Shown here: piece after piece, positions 37,501-56,200 of the stretch
Layout: every line of letters begins with the position of its first letter
Numbering within the stretch: position 1 is the first letter of the stretch
Source: Mactra quadrangularis
Taxonomy: Eukaryota; Mollusca; Bivalvia; Venerida; Mactridae
Direction: 5' to 3'
DNA: 64,000 nucleotides
NCBI GenBank assembly: GCA_025267735.1
Contig: CM046304.1
Coordinates: forward strand, 23,191,381 to 23,255,380
The notes under the pieces: model-generated
Databases searched by the model: none
What the model was told of the DNA's origin: nothing
The model's input: only the letters and a program-made list of their open reading frames with translations
Made by a program: the position numbers and the translations under genes

Positions 37501-38720
37501 TAGCTTGTAAATTGCAGACATCTGCACTTGTACGATTATGACTATGTCATTAAACAATCATGTATGTATCTCCTGTGGAGAGATCTTTTTATAGTTCATT
37601 TTTTACCTGTCAAAACTACATGATTTTCAATCAGCACACTTTGGAATCAATTTTATAATGAAAGACAGTAATTTTACTTAAATTAACTTCCATGATGTAA
37701 TGGTTATAAGATATACTAAGCTTAGACTTAGTTGATCTGAATTCGGAAACTGACCTGTGACAATTTATACCATTCTATGAAAATTTAACAATAAGGTTGT
37801 TTCTCTATGTATGAGAGCTTTCCTCCAAAATGATTAAATATAAGTATTGATAATACATATCAGGGGTGTGGAATTCCTATGTCCAACTTGTCCGACTCGT
37901 ACATTTGTGTCTGCGACAAGTAAATCAAGCAATCCCACTTGTGTGCAGACAAGTGATATTTTAGCTCTTAACATACTAAATAATGTAAATGTCTAAATGT
38001 TTAAGTCAAATACAACAGTGATCTACACTGTATTATATTGTCAATTATTTATTAGTTCTTATGGTATGTATTTAATCTCATAACTCATAATTCTCAATAT
38101 GTCTTTTTGAATATTGAACTTCTGAACAAGCACATTTTGACATCGAACAAGTATATTTTAAGATATCACTTGTCCTTGAACAAATAGAAAAATCTTAAGA
38201 TTTCCACACCCCTGCATATAGAATCTAAATTAATGAAAATAATTGATAAATAAGAATTTGAATCATTACGAACCATTAATTTTAATTATATGTAATTTAT
38301 ATAAAATATGTCGATTTATGTATTTTGAAAGGTTTTCTATATTTTTAAAACTTACAAATTCTACCCATGAATATATGTATTTTGACTGGTTTGAAAAATG
38401 AAATGTAAGTCATGTTCATTGTTTGGTGTGTTAGATGATTTTTTATATGAATTCTTACATTTTTACTGTCTCAATCATGAATGAAACATTCTGGTTCATC
38501 AGAGGTTATCAAAGTTTGGACCTTGATAATTATAGAAGCATTGATAACGACTGGTAATCCAGAACTGGTTTAAGATTGTTAATGATAATTTTTCTAGTAA
38601 AGTATTCATACAATGATGATTTTTGCTACTGCTTATATTAATTTGTACTATGTGGGAAATCCAATTTGTATATATATAAAGTTACATGTATTTGATGCAT
38701 GGTGAAATAAAATAAAAGAA
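34547..38720 (+). other. Probable long 3' UTR and downstream region of the BICRA gene
   Basis: No coding signal follows the stop. AATAAA-type signals occur near 36459 and, doubled, at 38706-38716. The latter would give a 3' UTR of about 4.2 kb containing an inverted-repeat element at 37861-38214. Actual poly(A) sites cannot be read from sequence alone. Confidence 0.4.
37861..38214. mobile_element. hAT-like MITE, 354 bp
   Basis: Starts CAGGGGTGTGGAA and ends TTCCACACCCCTG, a 13-bp perfect inverted repeat of CAGNG type as in hAT elements. Flanks share CATAT directly on each side rather than a clean 8-bp duplication, so the superfamily is probable, not certain. No transposase. Confidence 0.7.
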
Positions 38721-38791
38721 ATGACTGCTAATTATGAGTTCTTTTGTTTATTTTAATATATTTTAGACTCCGTGCAATCTCAGTTGACATA

Positions 38792-39055
38792 CACTGGGGT
38801 CCAAAAGTTTCTTAACACATGTAATTTATTCATATTTTCTTTTCTTTTTTATTGCAAATATTAATCCAGACCCAATTTGTTTTTAAAGTTTTATTGTTTA
38901 TTTATGATAAAAATATATATGGTAGAACATAATTGACTGTTCTTTATAAACTGTATATTAGTTGTACAATTAATAATGACATGCAAAGGTATACCTAAGT
39001 TTATTCCAAAACATCAAAATTTAACAATGTGTAAAGAAACTTTTGGACCCCAGTG
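38792..39055. mobile_element. Tc1/mariner-like MITE, 264 bp
   Basis: CACTGGGGTCCAAAAGTTTC at the left and GAAACTTTTGGACCCCAGTG at the right are exact inverted complements over 20 bp, with further matching inside. The element is flanked by TA at 38790-38791 and 39056-39057. No coding capacity. Confidence 0.88.
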
Positions 39056-39387
39056 TATATCCTTTAGACCATTGTGTTAAGATCATCTGACATTGCTCAG
39101 GGGTCACATTCAGACCATTTAATGAATAGCTTTTATCTTTTTATCTAGACAAATTACTAGTATAAATTATATTAATCTAAATTTAATTTTACCAAACTGG
39201 ATACCGTGTTTTACCCAGAGATGGCATTTGTGCACATACAAAGCTCTCTATGTATGGAGACAATATAGCCGTCTGAAAAGATATGTGGAGAATAAACTTT
39301 GTTTAAAACTTGTTTTTTAGACTTACGGCGATTTCCCGCCGAAAGGCTTAAGTCATACCACAAGTCGAAAACTATCGACGATTTAAA

Positions 39388-39734
39388 TGCCTGACCAATT
39401 TAACCTGTGCAGTGATACATGTGTCTCAGATTTACTATGCAGTTTATTTCTAGGTGATATAAGTAGTTCCGTCAATGAACTGACGCGTCTTTGTTTCAGT
39501 GTCAGCTATTTTACTTATACATGTATTGATAAGCGTGTGAATGGGCGGGGTCAAATCACGTTAATACACTGTGACTAAACGGTAGTATATGCCAGTTATA
39601 CAGGATAGAATAAACACTTTGCCCGCATTTTTGCCCTGCTCGATTCGTTCTTGAAACTAGGCCTACTAGTAATCTTTAGTATGGATTTGTTAGGTTTCAA
39701 TGTGCCCGAAAGTCTTAGTATTTCAATACTTTGA
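39388..39734 (+). repeat. Dispersed repeat D, copy 2
   Basis: Same orientation as and alignable along its length to 12255-12602. It contains 'gtgatacatgtgtctcagat', 'tctttgtttcagtgtcagc' and 'tacaggatagaataaacact'. Class unknown. Confidence 0.75.
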
Positions 39735-39827
39735 TTGATATTGTGTACTACATTGTTTATTTGTGTACTAAATACATTTAACATGGCTTCTGAAAGTAAG
39801 AACTATACTTAACTTTGAACTTTTTTT

Positions 39828-40070
39828 GTTGGGTTTAACGATGTAGCAACATATTGTATAGGTAATATCACGGTGGTCTGTCAACCTACTTACCATTTCT
39901 GTAAAGGCTAAATCCCTTGATTGAGCTGTTAAACAGTTACTAGAATCAGTGGAAGGAGGGAGAATGGCCCTAGAAATTATTTCATTACTAAACTTCACAA
40001 AAGTATGCCCATTTGGGAATTGCTAGATCAGTAGACTGATGTGCTACCAACTCGGCTAGCTGGTAAGGTG
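39828..40070 (-). mobile_element. SINE family A, degraded, inverted
   Basis: Minus strand reads 'gctagccgagttggtagcac', 'cattctccctcctt' and ends in 'gttaaacccaacaaaa'. It matches the intact copy at 8192-8508. Confidence 0.7.
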
Positions 40071-40689
40071 AAATGAGTATATCATTAAAAGAATCACAAG
40101 GTCGAAGAAATTGCAGTATTTTGGAAGAGGCAGATTTAAGTCTGAAAAATGTTATCCAGCAAATGAATTATGTTGAACTAATTGTCTGTTAATTAGCATC
40201 TTATAACTTTTGCAAACAGCCTGGAAAACCATAGGACAGTTTCCAAGTGCCAACTATAATCAACTCTGTTCTTTTATAAGGCTTCTTGTATTTTGCATTT
40301 CTATGCTCTAAGCGTATTGGACAAGCAAGAAGTAATGTCTTAATGTCTTTGGTCATAATTAGCTTCAATGAATAACAATGATAATTTGGATCATTATCAT
40401 TCAATCAAATCAGGTTGAGTGGTTAAACCTCCAGAGAAACTGAATCTTTACGTTTTTAAGAAAGATAATTAGCACTAACAACTGCAAGAAATATTCAGAA
40501 AAAGTCACCTTTGAAAAACTAAACTGACTCTTAGATCAGTGAAGAGAAAACATAGTTTGAAAAGAAAGCAGAGGTAGTTGTTCAACATGAACAGAATACT
40601 ATAGGTCAGTATTATTATTTTGTGTGATATGATCTATTATTAAAAGTAAAGCAATGACATTTTATAGTCCAAGTTTTATGCTTGTGCAC

Positions 40690-40945
40690 ATTCATCGACT
40701 TTACAGCTATTAGCCCTGGTCATCAGGCTACTGGTATCTATCTATCAGTCTCCCGGGGGAGTCTTATTCAGCTTAGTTCAGCTGACATATTGGTACAACA
40801 GAGTATACCATCCTCACAGGTATTCATTTACACCTGAACAGAGTAAAGCAGTCATCTTGCTCAAGGAAATAAGCAGTGCTGCTGGTAAGACCTTGGGGTC
40901 AGAACTTTATATACAACACTCATCTTGGCACTAAACAAGTAGTAT
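40690..40945 (-). mobile_element. SINE family C, degraded, inverted
   Basis: Plus-strand landmarks 'ctactggtatctatctatca', 'tattcatttacacctgaaca' and 'aggaaataagcagtgctgct' match the order in 9300-9545. Confidence 0.5.
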
Positions 40946-41233
40946 ACAAAATAACAAATACTCTATGTAAATGAGGTATACATATTCAAATTTATTCAGC
41001 AATTACAATTATGGCTACACATGTAGCATCAAGTATCACAGAAAATGCTTCAGGCTATGGCATCACCATTTTACTGAAATATGCAACATAAGGCTTCGAG
41101 TTTCTGGCAGCACAAACACATACAATCCATAATCTCAAGGATAACAGTCATGGCTTATGCCGAGTTGTTGACACTGCAGGGAGAAATTTTCTTTAGATCT
41201 GATATACAATATCTTTGGAGAAGCATACCAGTT

Positions 41234-41402
41234 CAAGTCTACGAAAAACAGGGTATGAAAGTGGTTGCTTGAATAGGTCAATTTAGTGGCAAGCTCTATA
41301 TCTTGTTTGTAGAATTTTGGTTGCCCAAAAGAAATTTTTGGTTTCCCAAACTTATAAGTGGTTGTCCTGGGCAACCAGACACCCACTTATTTTCGTAGAC
41401 TG
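41234..41402. mobile_element. Small inverted-repeat element, family E
   Basis: The left end contains AGTCTACGAAAAACAGG; the right end reads, inverted, CAGTCTACGAAAATAAGTGG. The interior shares 'gttgtcctgggcaaccaga' and 'ggttgccca' with the copy at 45633-45777 (inverted). It ends 38 nt beyond the JMJD7 stop codon. Confidence 0.6.
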
Positions 41403-41424
41403 CTGCAGTTCGAAATATAGGTAC

Positions 41425-41430
41425 TTTATT
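41425..41430 (-). terminator. Candidate JMJD7 polyadenylation signal
   Basis: AATAAA on the minus strand, 11 nt after the TGA stop. If used, the 3' UTR would be only about 25-40 nt. A more distal site is possible. Confidence 0.35.
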
Positions 41431-41440
41431 CTGGTATTCT

Positions 41441-48830
<7,390 letters not shown>

Positions 48831-50234
48831 ATAAAAATTTTCCTGTGCAACATCGAAAGAAATGCGATCTTATTGTGAAAGATCCTAATTTGAGAAAAAT
48901 TCTTCAACAGTAACTTTCTAGCACGGTGCCATAACAAAGAACACATCAGAATCACAAAGTCATGAAAATCACTATTTTCACCATTTTGCGTCTTTTCATG
49001 AACTTTAAAACGTTATTGTGTTGGTATTTTGTCATAAGATTTAAAATATGTCTGCGTTCATATATTTTCATGATATCAAATATAATGAGCATAAACCAAA
49101 TATAAAAATTCGTGAAAATACCGGATTGATACGGAAACGGACAAGTTGGGTTTTAGCGATCAGACACCTGCGACTTAGACTGGTACTCAACAAATATTAA
49201 GTAAATGGAAAATTAGTCAAAGCGGACGATAACCAGTTTAAAGATTGTTTACTAGAAACAAAATGGTGGAAATGCATTCCGTGTGAAGCCGATATTTATG
49301 ATGATTAGTAAGACATTGTTAATTCACGCACACAAATGATCATGCCCTGCAAATTAAATTTTGATATAAATATTTAAAGCAAATGTATATATGCTGTAGT
49401 AATCTTACTGCTATTGTCATCGTCAAGATCGACACTGTATCATGCTAATTGATATATAATTGCCAATAGACTAGTGGCAATGTACTGGCAATAAGGTCTT
49501 GTTGGGTTATGAATCGAATCTCAAGTCCAAAGTGTATTAGTCAGACGACCATGATTGTCAAATATTTTTTTAATTTGGCGAAACCACAGTCAACATAAAA
49601 GTAAATTGCCTTAGCCGCTTGATTGTGAATTGAATCTGATTCTACCGGTGGTGCATACTTTTTAAATTGTAGGAGAGACACTCAACCAGGTTTCTAAAGG
49701 GTTTGACAACAGCATGGTCATTGGAGGTGACTATATAAACTAGCCACCTACGACCACCCCAAAATTTTCCTGACTGACTGATTGTATGATTGCCGCTGAG
49801 AAATATTGTTGACTTGAAAAGTTGTCATCAAGTAAAGAACCAACTTTTCATCTGTTTACTGTGTCAGTTCAACAAAAGCCCTTTGGTCCATTGTTGAAAT
49901 GATTTTGTCTGAAATTTAAATCCAATAAGTCTACCGAGGCCTACATGAATGCACTCAGTAATGAGTATATATGCATATATACATTGCTTGCGATCCACTT
50001 ATCTTCCCATTGTGGTTAAATCAACAACAAAATCTGCTACATGAACGAAACTTTTTCTTACTATTTACAATTTAAAGCAATATTTCCTTAATGTTTGCTT
50101 ATTTCAGTAAGAGTAAAATAAAAACTCAGCGAAATAAAAAAATCCATGCTACTTGTTTGTCTATTTATGTTTCAGCATTTGATGATATTTTATTATGGAG
50201 TCCGTGTTACAATGAAGTTGACTTTTTATTCCAG
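48831..50234. promoter_or_regulatory. Divergent intergenic region, JMJD7 / unrecognised gene
   Basis: About 1.4 kb between the JMJD7 start codon and the acceptor of the first coding exon on the plus strand. It should contain both 5' UTRs and the promoters. I could not fix a TSS or a convincing motif. An ATG near 49264 opens only a short frame. Confidence 0.4.
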
Positions 50235-50255
50235 ATGCTGCAGATATAAACAAGA

Positions 50256-53200
50256 ATGGATAGTGAAGGTCAAGACAGTACTCTTGATGATCTTAGGAAG
50301 AAGAGACTGGCATATTTCCAAACTACAAACAATGCTGAAACACAATCTTCTGAGAGAGCCCTTGTTCATGACAACATACCTTCCACTATAGATTCCAAAT
50401 CAAGAACACATGTTGCAGAGAACAATCATGCTATAAATGGTATAGACCTCAAAAATGTGTCTCACAATACACCTAAGCCTGCTCATCAATTTTCTTATTC
50501 CGTTGATGTAAAAAAGAAAGATGAATCTTCAACTGCTCCTCTTCGGACATCAGCATTTTATTTTGCTAACCCAGAGAAAGAAAGCAAGAAACAAGAATCT
50601 GAAAATCATTACAAGCCAAAGGAAGAAGATGGTGATGGACTTGATGCCTACAATGAAACTGTGGAAAGATTAATCAAGGCCACAAAAGAAGAGATTCTCG
50701 GTCAGAAATCTAGTGATGACATCTGGAAGAAATTTATTAAAGATGATGTAGATGACAATAAGCAATCTAAATCTTTATCTCAAGATGGTGACCAAAGCCA
50801 ATCTTACTCTGCTTCCACTGATGGCACAACTGAACAGTCTACATGGGGAAATGTGAATGGTGTAGTTACAGATACAAGAGAACAACCCAAATCATTGCAT
50901 AAAGATGACCAAAACTATTCTTATTCAGTTTTTGCTGATAGAAAATCCAAAGAGTCTGCATCTGTTAATTCAGCTGTGGATTTTTCTATTAAAAGGGAAT
51001 ATGAATTATCTTCTAAACAAAGAGATGTTAATGAAAATATAATGACAAATGCCAGGGAAAGGGAAAGTTTAGCGAAAAATATTGACCATAAAATGGCTAG
51101 GGCTCAAATACCTTCTTTCAGCTCTTATGAATCACAGCCTCATTATAGTAGTGGAGAACCTTTACAAAGACATCATGGTGAACAGAAAGAGACTCAGAAG
51201 AGTTATACAACCTCTAAGGTTGAGGAGATATTTAGTTCAAGACAGATCACCCAATCTCATGTACAAAGAAGTGTATCATTTGTGGAATCTCAAGAATTTG
51301 AACCAATTAAGGAAGTTAGGGAATCTGTTCAACAATCTTTAGATTTAAGTGAACTTGGACTTTCTACTCATAGACCAGAATCTGAAAGGGAAGATAATCT
51401 AAAAGTTGCTGCTGAAGAAATTAATCTCGGTGATACAGTGACTAAAGAGCTTAGAACAGTTTTAGGCGAAGAGAAGTTTCAAGAGTTCTTAATGAAATCA
51501 AAGAAAGATTTGGCTGATCTCCATCAAGACCACTCTGGTAGAAAAGACAAAACACCTAGACTTATTAAAGATACACCGATGAAAAACAAACCTGAGACAC
51601 CTAAATCAAAACCTGATGTTAGTAAATCTAAGAGTTCGGAAAAAGAAAAACCAAAATCTATTCTTAAAACTTCCATCAACTTTCAAAGATCAGAGTCTGT
51701 CACTAGTGAGAAAGGCCAAATTAAAGCTAACAGTCAAACCTCTGATGTAAAAAGAAAAAGAAGTAACTCAGACAGTTTTTCAGCAAAAAGTAGCATGCAA
51801 GATTTCACTCCTAGATTAAATGATGGCGATGCTGTAGAAAATATGATAGGAGAATATTTATTAAATAAACCTGATAATGTTGATTCTAGAAACCATTCTG
51901 AAACCACTCCTGCTGCTGATGATGACCCTGTTGTTGTTCCCAAATTAGATCTGGCTGGAGTATCTAAGCCTGATTCTAGACCTAAGTTAAACAGACCCAA
52001 GAATGTGCCTCCTACCATTTATCAGGATAGACAGGACCATGATCACAATGAAATGGAAAGTGAAGTGAAAGTCAGTGCTAGTAAAAACTATGATCAAGTT
52101 ACTGTGCCTAGAAATGTCGCGTTTTCTGCTGACGAAATATACAACCAAGCATATAAAGGTATGCATGGAAGCCAGCATCAATTGAATGCAAGTGCTGGAC
52201 ATTTTCAAAATTTTCAAAATGAGCCACATCATCAGGGTTCTTGGGCCCCTTCTTCAGGGACAGCCCCTATTATGCCAATGACTCCTACAACACCTGTTGG
52301 TCACATTCAAAGCCCAATAGTTTTTGACCAATCTCAGAAAATGTCAAACTTTTTAAATTACAGTGGAAACTATGGCAGTCAAAGAGATCACTATTTAAGA
52401 CAATCAACTCAGTCTAGCACTGTTAGTAACAATATTACAATTCCACATCCACCAAATCAAGGCAGCTATACTCCACAAATGACTTTACATTCAGCTTATC
52501 CAAACTACTCAGATCATAGACATTTTAATGTACCAATAGATCCCAGACATAGTGTTCCTGTGTTAGGCTCTCAGCAACCAATGTTTGTTCCACATCCCCC
52601 AACCTCAAACCCCTCTACATCCAGCAGTATGCTTGTATCCTCCAGTCAAACTGGTCCTATAAGCATACCATTTAGCCAGGCTTATCAGTATCCAATGGTG
52701 ATGATGTCACCAACTGCATCATCAGGGATTGAAGGTCAGTTCTATTATCCACAACCTTCAATGCAACCTAATATGGGACCACAGATGGGGCCAGCTATGA
52801 TGCCGACTAATATGGGGTCACAAATGGTGCAGTTATCAACAATGCCTCCTGGCTTTGGGGCTCATATGGCAGACCCAATGCCTCTAAATGTTGGTATCCA
52901 TATGGGACATCCTCATCAAATGACCAATGGGGGTGCACAACTCTACAGTTCCAGTCAAGACTCATTAATGAAGAGTAAACAGATTGAAGTGAAAGCAGAC
53001 GTCCATCAACCCCCTGCTACACCATCTACATCAAATGTTGAAGTCCAAACTGACAGAGAAGATCATGATCAGCTAGAAAAAAGTAAGTATATAAGAAATT
53101 CAAACTGTTAGAATGCATCTTGTCATCTTTATTAATACCTCTGACGATGATCAGGCTGTTATTGCCCTCTAAATAATTTACACTGAACCAATCAAAGCAT

Positions 53201-56200
53201 TGCTTTTACATTTATGAAAGCAGACAAACTGGCTAGTTTCAGTGAATAAGCAATTATAAAAGTCTGTTTTGAGCTATAGTTTGTTTATACTAATTTGTTT
53301 TAGCTTGATTGTGAAACAAGGTCTTACCAACTGATCTTCTTAACCACTTGGCTATGCCTGTCTATACATGTACTTATAAATATCAAAGTGAATGCCTGCT
53401 GATACATGGGTGGCTGTTATTTATATATTTTATTTTTTAAGTTCTGATGTCTCATAATATAATATGTTACAGGCTACTGAAGATCAACCGGTAAGAGAAT
53501 AGATTTAGCCCATTTGCATATATTTTGCTATTGTATGAATTTTTTCCAATGGTCAAATCTTCTGTATTGAATTCGGCATATTATTTGTCTTTTTTCAGCC
53601 ACACTTGTAGAAGAATCTGCGTTTACCTCTGTGAGTCAATTACCAGACAATGATAAATTTGTTCCTCATCCACCAGCCATGAAGAAAGCTGGACCATCTC
53701 CAAGAAGAAATCATAAAACTGATATGAAAGTACTACAAGATCCAAAGAGGCATATAGATGGTATTAGACAACATCATGAACAAAGGTAAGTAGACCAAGC
53801 CTCAATATAGTGGTTGGCAAGCTCAAATTAGGATAGAGCAATCAGAGTTTTATACCCAGCTGCAGCATGTCATGTCATGAAATTCACCCACGATGTCAAT
53901 TTATCTTTATACATATTTGAAGCAGTTGTTAGTTTGGTACAAGCCAATGGTCCAGGGAAGCTGGTTAAGTGAGTTGGCCTCTGTAAACAACCTAATTTTG
54001 ATTTTGTGCCAAGTATCTACTATTTTATTTGAATGGTGGTTGGCTCACCTACCTTTATCTGGGAAATTGTTAAAGATATTCTTATAATGCTCTCTTCTCG
54101 TTAGTTTGTGCCCCTTAACCTTTATTTTTGTGCATGCGCAGTAGATGGATTAGGAAATCGGGTCACAAATATAAATATATTGTGTACCAACATCTAAATC
54201 AACAATTTGAGCAAAAAAAACTTGAATAACTATTGCTGTTAGTATGAGAAGTTTGAAAAGTAGTCATTTACAGTTGTTTAGTCATTCTTATTTGCCAAGT
54301 AATATATTGATGGTTTGATTTGAAAAGTGTCCTTGGCTCCAAAATGCTTGGCTCTAGCATCTTTCCAAGTTATATTATTGTCTATTATTTCAGAAGAAAG
54401 GAGCATGAGGAAGAAAAGTTATCTGAAGAACAAATTATTGCTAACCAGAAAAGATTTGCCAAAGCTTCACTTGATCGGTATTTCTCATCTCTTGAAAATG
54501 TATATAAATCATCTAATGTCCAGTCAACTAACCTACACCACGAGGCTGGTCTTCCTGAAGTTGATGATGAAAATAATGATGACAACAATGATGATGCTAT
54601 TGATAAAATCACAGAAAACATTGAACCAGTTGAAGATGATGATAATGAGAGAACTGTTGTTGAAGATGTAATGAGTAATGTTCATAATAATGCTGAAAAA
54701 TATATGGAAGAGGAAACTGAAAATGTCGGAGATAATTTTGAAAGTGAAAAGGTCAGAACTCACTTTGAAAATGAAAAGGTTGGAGCTCACTTTAAAAATG
54801 AAAAAGTATTAGCTAAGTTTGAAAGTGACAATGTAAAAGCTGAATATGAAACTAAAAAGGTTGAAGCGCTCTTTGAAAGTGAAAAGACAGGAGTTAGTTC
54901 TAAGAAAGAAAGAATGGGAATAGATATTAAAAGTGAAATAAAAGCAATAAATGACTATCAAAAAAGTCTTCATAAATATACAAATAATAAAGATGCTCCT
55001 GGTAAACATAATGATAAGGATTTTAATGCTGATGAATTCTTCACTGATGAAGGAAGACAGTTTTATCAAGATTATAATTCTGTTAGGGATAGTATTAAAC
55101 AAAAGTTTAAAGATGAAGTACATGTGAACGAAAAGGATTTTACTGTGGAAAAGGTAAATGATAAGTTAAAGACCATGGAACAGTACGATGATAATGACAC
55201 TGTGGTTGAAAGTGTTGTGAACACTGAAGTGACATTGCAAGGTGGAGGACTAACTGAAAGACTTAAAGATTTAGGAATAGATGTTTCTCATAGTGTTAAT
55301 TATAAAGATACATCAGTGACTGGTAAAAATAAGAAAAATACTAAGAAAAAAAGTGATAAAAAGACTGAGAAAAAAGGTAAAGTTTTAATTGTATGCCCTG
55401 AATGTCAAGGGCTCAATAAGCAATATATGTCATGGTGTACCCAATGTGGTGAAATGATCATTGGTGTAGAACCAATGTTAGTCAGTAAAACAAGGGATGG
55501 TAGACTTCGTACTAAACCTTTAAATAAAGACGATGATAAAGAAAATGATGAAATCAGAATTAGTGATTCTTTAGCTGTAAGTAAGGATATTGATATAGAT
55601 AAAAGTAATGAAACTGTTGAAGTTAATTATGCTCAACATGTTGAAGAGAAACCATTCATCTTGAACCTAGATTCTGTTAAAAGTGAGAAAGATGAAGAAG
55701 AGTTGCTTAACGATACAAAGAAAGGTTCACCTATTAAATCAGAAGGTAGAGATAGTGGTAGACCTTCGAGTGATGATCCTGATATGGAAATAAAAACACA
55801 GAGAATTGAAGAGGAAGTTGTAAATAATATTTGTGATACTTTTGTTGACCCTTTGCTGAAAGGTTATGTTAAATCTCATTTTAATAAATCTAAAGAAGGT
55901 GATGAGAGTTTAAAAGCAGAAAATAGGAGGAAAGGACCTGAAAAAACTGTTGAAAAACCTAAGGCTGGTAAAGTTGGTAATGAATTTAAATCTTATCATC
56001 ATGACATTGTTGATATGAATCAAGAAACTAAAGGTTTACAAAATGTTCATGTATATTCTAGTGCAATTAGTAATAGCTTGAATAATGATAGAGATGGTAT
56101 TAATGACATTGAAGATATTGCTCAAGAAATAAAAAATGCTCAAGTGAATGTTTCAAGTAAAGTTGAAATGTTTGAAAAGAAAGATAGTGAAAGTAGTTCG

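Noticed and set aside
53473..53490. 18-nt microexon with good AG and GTAAGA borders in the large gene
   Set aside because: In the phase set by the 53082 donor it reads S-Y-stop. It could only be a poison exon, and there is no support for that.
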